Shown here: piece after piece, positions 46,332 through 55,483 of the stretch
How positions within the stretch are numbered: position 1 is the first letter of the stretch
Layout: the number at the start of each line of letters is the position of its first letter
Source of the DNA: Gp6-AA40 sp963741135
Lineage (GTDB): Bacteria > Acidobacteriota > Vicinamibacteria > Vicinamibacterales > UBA2999
Assembly: GCA_963741135.1 (NCBI GenBank)
Contig: CAVUHC010000006.1
Coordinates: 1,054,001 to 1,118,000, forward strand
Reading direction: 5' to 3'
DNA length: 64,000 bases
Notes under the pieces: model-generated
What the model was told of the DNA's origin: nothing
What the model saw: the letters and a program-made list of their open reading frames with translations, nothing else
The model's database searches: none
Position numbers and translations under genes: made by a program

Positions 46332-47216
46332 TCAGCGAAAAGTCTCCGTCGCTCCCGGTGGGGCCACCGCCGCTGGTCGCGCGAACGTCTTCATCTTCGC
46401 GATGTACTCGGGATACATGGTCTCGGGTCCACCCTGCCTCGCCTCGAACGGCGTGCCGAACCGATCGGTGATCTTCGGATTCAATCCAGGGAGCGGGCTC
46501 TTTCCAGGGAGAAAGTGCGGCACTTTCCCCTTGGGCAGCGCCAACTCTGTTGCCTCCTCGCAGGGATACGGCCTCATCACGAGCGAAGGATCGTTGACCC
46601 ACATCATCGAGCTGCGAATGTAGGGCTCGGCGAGGTAGAGAGGGTCGTAAATAATCACCGTCGCCTGGAGGTAGTCACCCATCCGTCTCCACCGCGTGCG
46701 GACGGTCGCCTGATCGCTTCGCATCAGACCCGAACGACGGATGTACGCCTCCTTCAGGTGCGTGGTCGTCACGACCAGCTCGTCGCCGTCCCATTCTCCG
46801 GTCGAGAAACCGCTCCAGGTGTGGAGCGCGTTCGCGGATGGATGCGGCCGGCCGTCCATCCAGATGGTCACTTCCTGCTCTTGCATGTTGACGTGACCGT
46901 GGTAGGCGACGATCCGCTGCGTCTCCCTGTCCGTGTCGGTCCACATCCGCATGTCGGTCAGGATCGTTTCCAGCGAGTAGTCCCAGGCGTGCGGTCGGCA
47001 CGCCCATTCCACCACATCGAAATCCTCCGGCGACCAGCTATCGGCTCTCCATCGGGAGCTCTGGGTGATCGGAAGACCGGCGGCGTCGCCAACCATCCCG
47101 CTTCCGTCTTCGTTGCGCGCCAATGGACGCCAGGAGCCGGTGAGGTCGGCTTGCGCGAACGCGAGATCGGCTGACACCAGCACCAGCACCGCCGCGAGGA
47201 GCAGCTTAGAAGGCAT
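46332..47216 (-). CDS. WEG-like secreted protein, divergent member
   Basis: ATG 47216 starts a signal peptide (KLLLAAVLVLVSADLAFAQ). The 294-residue product has the outline of the family: an ADLTGSWRPLA opening, ACRPHAWDYSLETI, HVNMQEQEVTIWMDGRPHPS, then FSTGEWDGDELVVTTTHLKEAY in place of the GHWEGNTLV motif, and PYIRSSMMWVNDP. It differs from the other copies (Glu-Trp-Asp-Gly-Asp) and may have a different ligand. It is intact. Confidence 0.65.
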   Translation of the reverse strand: MPSKLLLAAVLVLVSADLAFAQADLTGSWRPLARNEDGSGMVGDAAGLPITQSSRWRADSWSPEDFDVVEWACRPHAWDYSLETILTDMRMWTDTDRETQRIVAYHGHVNMQEQEVTIWMDGRPHPSANALHTWSGFSTGEWDGDELVVTTTHLKEAYIRRSGLMRSDQATVRTRWRRMGDYLQATVIIYDPLYLAEPYIRSSMMWVNDPSLVMRPYPCEEATELALPKGKVPHFLPGKSPLPGLNPKITDRFGTPFEARQGGPETMYPEYIAKMKTFARPAAVAPPGATETFR

Positions 47217-47281
47217 AGCTGATCCCGTCGTTTGGCGGCGAGGGTATCCCAGCGATTTTGCATGGTCAAGCGCGCGCGTGC

Positions 47282-48331
47282 TCACGGAACGGGAACCCGC
47301 TCGATGATGTCTTTGATCACGAGATCCGTCGTCAGGCCGTGACTCGCAGCGTGCGGGCCCAACCAGATCCGGTGGCTCAGGATGTAGGGCGCCAGGTCCT
47401 GAATGTCTTCGGGATAGACCTCGGTACGATGCCTCACGAGCAGCGCCCACACTTTCGCGAGCCGCCCCCAGCAGATGATGGCCCTCGGAGATGCACCGAG
47501 GTCGACGCCGCGCTCAACCATCTCGGACGGGGAATGCTGCAGCCAGTCGGTGTCCGGATTGTACGGACGCGTCGCGGCCACGAGCCGCTGGATGTATTGC
47601 CCGAGACGGGCGTGCAGAAAGACGTGCTCGCCGATCGCGACTCGAAGCTGGATGATCCGTTCCTTCGACATCAGCACGTTCAGGCGCACCCGCTTGAAGT
47701 CAAAGTTCACCAGCTTGACCTCCTCCTCGGGCGGGAGGTACCCGATGTTCACCATGATCGCGAAGCGATCGGTGGCCGCTTCCGACAGCGGGAACGTTCC
47801 CTGGCCAAGCTCGATGGGGTTCATCGTCGCTATCGCAAAGCTGAACGCCGGCAGCTCGTACGTCTCCTTGCCGACCGTCACGGTGCGATCCTGCAGACCC
47901 TCGAGAAACGCACTTTGCGATTTCAGCGGGATGCGATTGATCTCGTCGAGCAGGATGATTTCAGCCGACGCGAGGGGGCCGAATTCGGTGACCAGCGCTC
48001 CCGTGGCCGGGTTGATCATCTGAAACCCCACCACTTCGCTCGGCTGGAGATCGGCCCGTCCCTGCAGTCTCGCGAACTTCGCATTGCTGATGGCGGCCAG
48101 GATCACCCCGAAGAACGTCTTGCCGACGCCAGGGACGCCGCGGAGGAGCAGGTTTCCCGCATTGACCTGCCGCTGTTCGTTCTTGTCGTAGGTCGTCGGA
48201 ATTTCGGAGAGGAGCACGATGTTCGCCAGTGTCTTGGCCGTTTCGTATCCGACCAGGGCTTTGCCGCTCTCCGCCATGATGGCGTCGTGGAATTCAATGG
48301 CTTGTTCGAGATCCGGGTGCACGCGCGCCAA
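47282..48331 (-). CDS. moxR: MoxR-type AAA+ ATPase
   Basis: The protein of about 349 residues (from TTG 48331; GTG 48322 and ATG 48277 are alternatives) shows MoxR motifs: Walker A GVPGVGKT, Walker B IILLDEINRIP, sensor 1 ATMNPIE and an arginine-rich C-terminal lid (ASPRAIICWGRLAK). MoxR ATPases act as chaperones for metal insertion or complex assembly and normally lie next to DUF58 and VWA genes. Here those partners are 34 kb away (8335-13475) and this gene stands alone. Its 5' end is partly copied at 13503-13551 and 50989-51041. It is intact and should supply the missing ATPase. Confidence 0.85.
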   Translation of the reverse strand: MARVHPDLEQAIEFHDAIMAESGKALVGYETAKTLANIVLLSEIPTTYDKNEQRQVNAGNLLLRGVPGVGKTFFGVILAAISNAKFARLQGRADLQPSEVVGFQMINPATGALVTEFGPLASAEIILLDEINRIPLKSQSAFLEGLQDRTVTVGKETYELPAFSFAIATMNPIELGQGTFPLSEAATDRFAIMVNIGYLPPEEEVKLVNFDFKRVRLNVLMSKERIIQLRVAIGEHVFLHARLGQYIQRLVAATRPYNPDTDWLQHSPSEMVERGVDLGASPRAIICWGRLAKVWALLVRHRTEVYPEDIQDLAPYILSHRIWLGPHAASHGLTTDLVIKDIIERVPVP

Positions 48332-48480
48332 TCGTATAGAGGTTTACCCGGACTGCAAAGCGAACCCGGCATCTGACGAGGGCGCCTGCTACCCACTTTG
48401 GCAGGTCCACCGCTATGGCATCGTCCGGAATCGAGGCAGCGCCGTCATTGGGGCGGCATAGGCACTCAGTTTTAAGGTGT

Positions 48481-49608
48481 TTAGAACCGCCGCTCGATGA
48501 GCGGGTAGCTCCAGAGCAGGCCGAGGACGGTCGAGACCGAACCGACGGCGATCGCGAGGGCGCGCGCGACCGCACTGTTGGTGCCAAGTCGTGCGAGCGG
48601 CCAGCCGAGCAGGCCCGACAGCGCAGCCATCCCGACCGTCGTTCCCACGCCAAACAGCGCGAGATAGCCGAGACGCGTCACGGTGGACGGAAGCGTGGTC
48701 ACGACGAGCGCCGTGAGCGCGCCACTCCCCGCGAGCCCATGCACCGCGCCGACGATGAGTGGACGCCGTGCGATCTGCCACCGGCCTGTTTGTGACCGTC
48801 GTGGATTGGCGTGGGAGTGGGTCGGTCGTGCAGGGCCTCGCCACGTACCCTGGTACATCGCGCGGACGCCGAAACCGACCAGCATCAGGACCACGCCGAA
48901 CTCGAACACGTCCGACGCCAATGCCGGCATGTCAGCGCGCAATACGACGAGGACAATGCCGGCGGCGAGCAACGTCAGCGTATGCCCCAGTCCCCAACAG
49001 GCGCCGAGCCACGCGGCTTTCGCGCTGCTGCGCTCGCCGGTCATCAGGGTCGACACCGCGGCGAGATGATCCGGCTCCAGGGCGTGGCGTATGCCGAGGA
49101 GCGACCCGAAGCCGGCACTCGCGGCAAATCCCGTCTGCCATTCCGCGAACGGGCCAGCCTTCGTCTGTTGAACGATCCAGTACCCTGCGACCGCGGACGC
49201 GAGCCCAAGGAGCATCCAGCCGGCATGAGGCCTGGATTGCGCAAGTTCCACAGCGGTGCCATGCGGAGTATTTCGGTAGGCCTCGGTCCACGCTTCCTTG
49301 CGCGCCACGAGTGTTTCCTGATCGGTGATTCCCTTGGCCACGACGAGCCGCTCGAGTGTCGCAAGCCAATGATCGTAGTAGCGCGAGCCGTCGTCTGGTT
49401 CGCCGCGATCGGCTGCCGCCTTCAGATCATCGGCAAGCGCGGTCGCCCATTCCTTCCACGTGAAATGGCCTTGCTCAGAGAGCTTGACCGCCAGCGCGAA
49501 CGCGTTCGCCTGCCACGGCTCGGCAAACACCGGTCCGCCGTCATCCTGCGGCAAGCGCGGCAGCGCGGCGAGACTCGCCTGCGCCAGGACAGAATCAGGC
49601 CGGCTCAA
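48481..49608 (-). CDS. Nitrile hydratase activator fused to a NicO-type metal transporter
   Basis: The 375-residue product is a fusion. Residues about 20-115 match nitrile hydratase accessory proteins (FAEPWQANAFALAVKLSEQGHFTWKEWA, then GSRYYDHWLATLERL). Residues about 128-375 are a nickel/cobalt transporter of the NicO/UreH type: RHALEPDHLAAV (174-185) contains the HX4DH metal signature, with about six membrane helices after it. Co-type nitrile hydratases need an activator and often a cobalt transporter, so one protein may deliver and load cobalt. Its start overlaps the beta-subunit stop by 14 bases. Confidence 0.85.
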   Translation of the reverse strand: MSRPDSVLAQASLAALPRLPQDDGGPVFAEPWQANAFALAVKLSEQGHFTWKEWATALADDLKAAADRGEPDDGSRYYDHWLATLERLVVAKGITDQETLVARKEAWTEAYRNTPHGTAVELAQSRPHAGWMLLGLASAVAGYWIVQQTKAGPFAEWQTGFAASAGFGSLLGIRHALEPDHLAAVSTLMTGERSSAKAAWLGACWGLGHTLTLLAAGIVLVVLRADMPALASDVFEFGVVLMLVGFGVRAMYQGTWRGPARPTHSHANPRRSQTGRWQIARRPLIVGAVHGLAGSGALTALVVTTLPSTVTRLGYLALFGVGTTVGMAALSGLLGWPLARLGTNSAVARALAIAVGSVSTVLGLLWSYPLIERRF

Positions 49609-50254
49609 GATGGTCGTCCCACAGGTTCACGTAAACGGCATCCTGCGGACCGGCTTGTGCGCCCCATAGCTCGCGCGCGTCGAAGCGCACCGAGTACACG
49701 TGCTGCGGGTTCTCTCCGGCGAAGTGGGCGTTGGTGTCGGGGAACACGAAAACGCCGTGATCGCGTTCGATCGTCCCGAACTTTCCGCGCGCGTAGCGGG
49801 GCAACCGTGTATGGCCGGCCGGATTGATGTTGCGGGTGCGAATGCGCTGGCCGATGCGGAACTTCGGCGCGGCTGGCGTATTCCGGCTCGCGGGCGCTCC
49901 CTTCGCGACCAGCATGGGCACCTTGTCAGCGGTCAGGGCGGGTGTCACCTTCTTCGAACCGCGCGCCGGCTTTCCGCTCCGGACCTCCGCCGCGCTGACC
50001 AACCCGCTCTTGATGAGCAACTCGGTCATCCCCACCAAGAATTTCTCGTAGTACGACATCCGCAGGTACTCGGCCGCGGGAATCTGTTCCTTCTGGTGCC
50101 GCGACGCGTCGATGTTCCACTTGCCCCATGCACCCACGGCCCGGTTCAGTGCGAAGACTCGCGCTTCCCAGCGCGCATGGAAGACAGGCTCGTTCTTTTC
50201 CTGCTGGATGGGGCCCATGCCGTGCATGCCGCCCATGTCATGGACGCTGTTCAT
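49595..50254 (-). CDS. nthB: Nitrile hydratase beta subunit
   Basis: The 219-residue protein begins MNSVHDMGGMHGMGPI, the usual beta-subunit start, and has EARVFALNRAVGAWGKWNID and the C-terminal SH3-like barrel FRIGQRIRTRNINPAGHTRLPRYARGKFG, ending VYNVxF-type FDARELWG. With the alpha subunit it hydrates nitriles to amides. The ATG overlaps the alpha stop by the ATGA type. The sequence is intact. Confidence 0.9.
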   Translation of the reverse strand: MNSVHDMGGMHGMGPIQQEKNEPVFHARWEARVFALNRAVGAWGKWNIDASRHQKEQIPAAEYLRMSYYEKFLVGMTELLIKSGLVSAAEVRSGKPARGSKKVTPALTADKVPMLVAKGAPASRNTPAAPKFRIGQRIRTRNINPAGHTRLPRYARGKFGTIERDHGVFVFPDTNAHFAGENPQHVYSVRFDARELWGAQAGPQDAVYVNLWDDHLEPA

Positions 50255-50954
50255 GGCTGTGCTCCCGCCGGCGTCGCCGAGATCTTGCCGACACCGACCA
50301 TTGCGTCGCGCGTGACGAGCGCGGCAAGCTGTTCTTCGCTCAGCGTCTCGGTGCCCGGCGGCCGCTCCGGCACCACCATGTACCGCAATTCCGCGGTGCT
50401 GTCCCACACGCGCACCTCGACGTCCTGAGGAAGCTCGAGACCGAACTCGCGCAGGACGCCCCGCGGATCGATCACGGACCGTGAGCGGTACGGGGCGGAC
50501 TTGTACCAGACCGGCGGCAGTCCGAGCACCGGCCACGGATAACAGGAGCAGAGCGTGCACACGACAAGGTTGTGCACTCTGGCGGCTGTTCTCAACCGCG
50601 ACCATGTGTTCGCCCTGCATGCCGCCGTACCCGAGCTCCGCGAGTGCGGCGTCGGCGTCGGTCAGCAACCGTTGCTTGTAGGCGGGATCGACCCAGGCGC
50701 GTGCGACCACGCGCGCACCGTTGCGCGGGACCGATCTTGTGTTCGTAGGTGTCGATCAGGGCATCGAGGGCCTTTCGATCGACCAGGCCCTTTTCGACGA
50801 GCAGCGATTCAAGCGACTTCACGCGCAACGCGAGGTCCGACGGCACTGCCTGATGCTCAGCGCGTTGGGCCTGGGCCTCCGAAGCCACGGGCGTCGCTGC
50901 TGCCCCTGCGGCGGTCATCGCAACTCTCAGAAAACCGCGTCGACTTTCATCCAT
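50251..50954 (-). CDS. nthA: Nitrile hydratase alpha subunit with Tat-like signal, two frameshifts
   Basis: ATG 50954 follows AGGAG. The first residues, SRRGFLRVAMTAAGAAATPVASEAQA (shown here only as outline: RRGFLR then a hydrophobic Ala-rich stretch), form a twin-arginine signal, which cytosolic nitrile hydratases lack. The mature part has ALRVKSLESLLVEKGLV, ARAWVDPAYKQRLL and the metal site VCTLCSCYPWP; Thr in CTLCSC is typical of the cobalt type. The frame changes near 50737 (one extra C in a CCC run) and near 50590. With a complete operon around it, base errors are likely. Thiocyanate hydrolase shares this motif, but the two-subunit layout favours nitrile hydratase. Confidence 0.8.
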
Positions 50955-50988
50955 GGAGGCTCCTACGGAATGCTACTCCTCGTCAGGA

Positions 50989-51041
50989 TGTTCGCCAATG
51001 TCTTGGCCGTTTCGTATCCGACCAGGGCTTTGCCGCTCTCC
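50989..51041. repeat. 53-base copy of a moxR segment
   Basis: The stretch is 52/53 identical to 48220-48272 inside moxR, in the same direction. The two copies flank the nitrile hydratase operon as direct repeats. Confidence 0.8.
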
Positions 51042-51154
51042 ACCTCGCACACTCATCCTTGACATGAACCCGCCCTGGGTGTAGGAAACGTGCTGAAACG
51101 CATCTCTTCGCTATCAGACGGGCCAGTAGCTGGAACCAGCACGGGAGGTATGTG

Positions 51155-52340
51155 ATGAGGAGACGACTGCTCGCGGTGCTCGGTGTGGTCGCGGTGATCC
51201 TCGCCGTCATCGTCCTGCTGAAGGTGGCGCCAGTCGGAGTCGCTGGTCAAGCCTCTGCCGCTACGGGCTCTGCGACCAAGACCGCGTGGGGCGACCCGGA
51301 CTTGCAGGGCATTTGGACCGACGAGTTTCAGACGCCGTTGCAGCGACAGACGAAGTACGCCAGCAAAGAACTGTTCACCGAACAGGAACGCGCTGAACTG
51401 GACAACCAGCGAGCGGGGATTCTTCGTCGAGACCAACGCGTGGAGATCGGGACCGAACGCGACGTCGCCGGCGCGTACAACGCCGTGTTCCAGTCAATCA
51501 AGCACACCGGCAGACGAACATCGCTGGTCGTCGATCCGCGCAGATGGACGAATACCCCCCGTGACGCCTGAGGCGAAACAGCGGAGCGACGTGGAACGTG
51601 AGTTCCGGCTCGCGCTCCTGCAAGCCACGGAGACCTGCAAGAATAAAGAGGCCGGGTGCGCCGGCGGGAAGTACGGACCACCGTCACCGAGACGAGCCGA
51701 GATCCCGTCCTTCTACAACACGGGACGACTCAATCGGTCCGACGGTCCGGAGGACCGCAGCATGACGGAACGGTGCATGGCCGCGGTGCTGCCCGATTTT
51801 GGCGGCTATCGCCGGATCGTGCAGTCGCCTGAAGCCGTGTCGATCTTCTACGACGTGGGCCAGGGGCAGGGATGGCAGCGCATCATCCTCCTGAACGGCG
51901 GGCCGCATCTTCCACAATCCATCCGCGAGCGGTTCGGGGACTCGCGCGGCCGCTGGGAGGGCAACACGCTCGTCGTCGACGTCACCAATTTCTCTCCCAA
52001 GAGCGACTTCATGGGCGCGCGCGAGAACCTGCACCTCGTCGAGCGCTGGACGCGCGCCGACGCGAAGACGCTCGAGTATTCCGTCACGATTGAGGATCCG
52101 ACGACGTGGACGAAGCCGTGGACCGTCAAGCAGGAAATGACCAGGCAGGACGAGCAGGCGAACAGGATCTACTACGAGCCCCGGTGTCACGAAGGGAACT
52201 ACGGCTTGCCGGCGTTGCTCATTGGCACGCGCGCAGAAGAGGCCGCCTTCGCCAAGGGGCGCGGCCCCAATCCGGCGACAAAGGACTCGGCCACGGATTT
52301 CGGCGCCGAAGGCGGCGTGGATGCGTTGACAGGAAATTAG
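51155..52340 (+). CDS. WEG-family secreted protein, one frameshift
   Basis: ATG 51155 follows gggaggta. The signal peptide (LAVLGVVAVILAVIVLLKVAPVG) is followed by TAWGDPDLQGIWTDEFQTPLQR, LFTEQERAELD and SLVVDP. An extra base near 51538 moves the frame, and the rest continues GRIPPVTPEAKQR... PDFGGYRRIVQSPEAVSIFY, GDSRGRWEGNTLVVDVTNFSPKS, SVTIEDPTTWTKPWTVKQEM and CHEGNYGLPALLIG. It is a long-form member. The next gene, 8 bases on, is a short-form member. Confidence 0.7.
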
Positions 52341-52347
52341 GATTCCC

Positions 52348-53315
52348 ATGCGAAACCGGTTCAAAAGCTCGCTCATTGCGACAGGCATTGCCGCAGCCAC
52401 TGTGAGCGCCGTCGTCACGGTGTCGATGACACGGACCACGGGCCAGGTATCGCGAACGGCACGCACTGCGGACGGCAAGCCCAACCTCAGCGGAGTGTGG
52501 CAGGCCAACAACGAGGCGAACTGGGATCTGCAGGCCCATCAGGCGCGTCCGGGGGCGGTGACGCAACGGGGCGTCTACCCATATGCCTACGCCGAGGTGC
52601 CTGCGGCACCGGTGCTGGCTCTCGGCGCTGCCGCGGGAGTTCCCGGATCACTCGGCGTCGTGCAGGGCGATGCGCAGATTCCTTACACGCCGGAAGCCGC
52701 TGGCCAGAAAACAGGAGAACGCCGCCCATTGGATCGACCGTGACCCGGAGCTGAAGTGCTATTTGCCGGGAATTCCCCGCGCGACGTACATGCCCTATCC
52801 GTTTCAGATCGTCCAGAGCTCGAACGAAGATCCAGATGGCCTACACGTTTTCGAATGCCGCCCGCACAATCCACCTGGATAAAGTCGAGGGCCCGCCCGA
52901 CGACACGTGGATGGGCCACTCGGTCGGCCGCTGGGAAGGGGACACGCTCGTCGTCGACGTGACGCATTTCAACGACAAGACCTGGTTCGACAGGGCCGGA
53001 AATTTTCACAGCGACGCATTGCATGTCGTTGAACGGTTCACGCCAATCACGCCCGACGCCCTTCGTTACGAAGCGACGATCGAAGATCCGAAAGTGTTCA
53101 CGCGCCCCTGGAAAATCGCGATGCCGATCTACCGGCGCCTGGAGCCGAACATTCAGCTCCTCGAGTACCCGTGCATCGACTTCGCGGAGGAGTTCTTGTA
53201 CGGAAATCTCCGCAAGCAGCAGTTGGTCAAGCACTGGGAAGGCGAGACCATCGTCGTCGACATCAAGCGCAAGGTTCCGCCCGGCGATCGCCTCTATGAA
53301 TGGTACGGAAAGTAA
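52348..53315 (+). CDS. WEG-family secreted protein, short form, two frameshifts
   Basis: ATG 52348 starts a signal (SSLIATGIAAATVSAVVTVSM). The family blocks are GKPNLSGVWQANNEANWDLQAHQA, RDPELKCYLPGIPRATYMPYPFQI, WMGHSVGRWEGDTLVVDVTHFNDKTWF, YEATIEDPKVFTRPWKIAMPIYRR and LLEYPCIDFAEEFLYG. They lie in changing frames with shifts near 52705 and 52830. It is the closest paralogue of the product of 32041-32915. A DUF6152 gene follows after 19 bases. Confidence 0.7.
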
Positions 53316-53334
53316 GCTGAGGAGGCTGCATTCG

Positions 53335-53782
53335 ATGTCAATGAAGCTAACGGTTGTGGTGATGGGCGTGGGTCTGTTTTTCGCGGGAACGCGCGGTGTC
53401 GCTGCGGGCGCACCACGCATTTGCCGCTGAATTCGACGCGAACAAGCCGGTCCACTTCGAGGGCACGGTCACGAAGATGGAATGGGTCAATCCGCATGTG
53501 TGGCTCCACATCGATGTGAAGAAGCCGGATGGGAGTGTGGAAAACTGGGCGTTCGAGGCCGGGACCCCGAACGTTCTATTCCGGCGGGGGTTTACGAAGG
53601 AGTCGCTGCTGCCGGGAACGAAAGTCGTCGTTGACGGGTATCAGGCGAAGGACGGGTTGAAGAGGGCTAACGGCCGGGACCTCACGTTCTCCGATGGACG
53701 CAAGATGTTTCTCGGGTCGTCTGGCACTGGCGCCCCGTATGAATTGACACCCAACAACCAGAAGGTGCCGCCCAAGAATTAG
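53335..53782 (+). CDS. DUF6152 family secreted protein, one frameshift
   Basis: ATG 53335 behind gaggagg starts a signal (KLTVVVMGVGLFFAGTRGVAA). Near 53402 the frame shifts, and the family domain follows: AHHAFAAEFDANKPVHFEGTVTKMEWVNPHVWLHIDV, NWAFEAGTPNVLFRRGFTKESL, KVVVDGYQAKDG and SDGRKMFLGSSGTG. The shift lies in a gcgggcgc run. It closes the WEG-WEG-DUF6152 module. Confidence 0.75.
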
Positions 53783-55394
53783 CGGACTGGGTTGCTGGCA
53801 CGTGCCGGGCCAGCCCTGGCGGCATGCGAGGGCCTCCAGGGCGGCTCGACTCCTTTCCGTGATCGGACCTTTACTGCCCCTCAGGATGATTGGGTAGTCC
53901 TCGAGCGTCGGCGGCGCGCTCTCCAGCGTCCCGGCGGTGGCTACTCTGTTGGCGTTTACGCACGCAGGCGAAAACCCGAGCGCGCATCCGCGCCGTATCG
54001 ATTCCGCCGCGCCCGCCTGATCGAGCTCGCGTTGAGCCTGCAGGATACCGAGCTCGTTACACGCCCAGCCGGATCCGCGGTCGCAGCGGCTCGACACGAC
54101 GTTCTCGAGGTAACGGCAGGCGTACGGCTCGTTCATCCGTGCAGGCCTGCCGCCAGAATGGCAGCCACTGACCAGGATGGCTGTCGCCGACTCCTTGCGC
54201 AGCGCTCATCACCGCAAACACGATCGCCCACACCGACATGTACGCCAGGTGGCGCTGACGGGGCGCCAGCCATTGGGCGAGCGCTCGCAGGATCAAACGC
54301 TCGCAGCAGCTTCGATCGCGCGGCACGATCGATCAGCGTGATCGACAGGTTCAAGATGGGAACCTGCAGCAGCTTGTCGTAAAAGGTCGGCAGGCCCGCG
54401 TTCCCGAGCAGCTCGTACAAAGCGATGGTGCTGAGCCCGTAGAGCACGCCGAAGATCACACGCCCCAGCTCCGTGCGTGGCGAGGTGGACGGATCGGTGA
54501 ACAGCAGGTGCATGCCGAGGAAGACGGCAATCGGGATATACGAATCGTAGAAGAAGTAGATTCCTGTTGCCGCGTAGTACAGCAGTCCGAAAAGGTAGGT
54601 CGTCACCACGGCCGACATCGTCATCGAGGTCACGCCGAAGAAGTACTGGCCCGGCAGGCCGATCAGAAAGAGCATCAAATACATGTGAGGCGGATAGAAC
54701 TGCGTGCTCGCAATGTCCTGGGCCCAGGTGAGGTCGCTCCTGCCCGTGACGAATCAGGCCAAGCGAAAACACGGCGAGTGGAAACGACGAGGGGTTGAAG
54801 ATGTGCGCGCGCCGGCCTTCCTTGTCCCAGCGGATCAGTTCTTTGGCGGCGAAACCGAGCGCCACCATGAGGAACTGCAGGTAGAACCAGTCCGGCTTGA
54901 ACGTAGAGGAACAGGTTGATGCTGAAAATGACGGGGAACGGACCGAACCCCAATGTATAGGTGTCGCGTCGTGACCAGCTGAGGAGCATGTCGAAGGCGT
55001 ATGCGAACAGCAGCTGGGCGGCAATGAGGTAGGCCGAGTCGTACACCGGACGCCAGTACCAGCCCCAATACAAGAGGACCGAGCCCTGCGCACACGCCTG
55101 GAGATAGTGCTGCTTCCGCAGGACGATCTCGAGCGTCAGCGTGCGGCCCGTGCGTAGTACCGATGCCAGGAGCACGGCATTCCACACGAGCAGGACCGCC
55201 GCGGCGCCAAGAAACGCCCGCAACAGCGACGCGTTCTGTCGCACGGAATCGAGGGACGCGAAGGCAACGAGGCCCGACGTGAAGACGAGGGGAAGGCCAA
55301 GCGCGCCCAGACCGCGGAATCCGGACCGAGGCGGACCGCCTGGCGTCGATAGGACTTCGTCAGGGCCGAAGCGCGTACCGGGCGCGATCGACAT
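53576..55394 (-). CDS. NqrB/RnfD-like membrane protein with Sel1-like tail, several frameshifts
   Basis: ATG 55394 opens a polytopic protein with about ten membrane helices (LPLVFTSGLVAFASL, ASLLRAFLGAAAVLLVWNAVLLASVL, FSINLFLYV). HIFNPSSFPLAVFSLGLI and MHLLFTDPSTSPRTELGRVIFGVLYGL resemble NqrB/RnfD subunits, which carry flavin and Na+/H+ pathways. The C-terminal part has Cys-repeat blocks (RCDRGSGWACNELG, RRGCALGFSPACVNAN) like Sel1/Hcp repeats. Frames change near 54900, 54740, 54270 and 54130. The open frame continues to 53576 into the convergent DUF6152 gene; the true end is probably nearer 53790. Function unknown. Confidence 0.5.
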
Positions 55395-55483
55395 TTCGAG
55401 TAGTCGGCGAAGTATATCGGGGTTTTGCAGCGACCTCCTCTATTGGGAGCTGTGTCGCAGGTGTAGCATGATGCCGAGCTCTT

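Noticed and set aside
50251..50954. Thiocyanate hydrolase gamma subunit
   Set aside because: It shares CTLCSC, but the separate single beta subunit with the MNSVHDMGGMHG start and the activator gene indicate nitrile hydratase.
50989..51041. Small gene upstream of the nitrile hydratase operon
   Set aside because: It is a 53-base piece of moxR without start, stop or ribosome-binding site.
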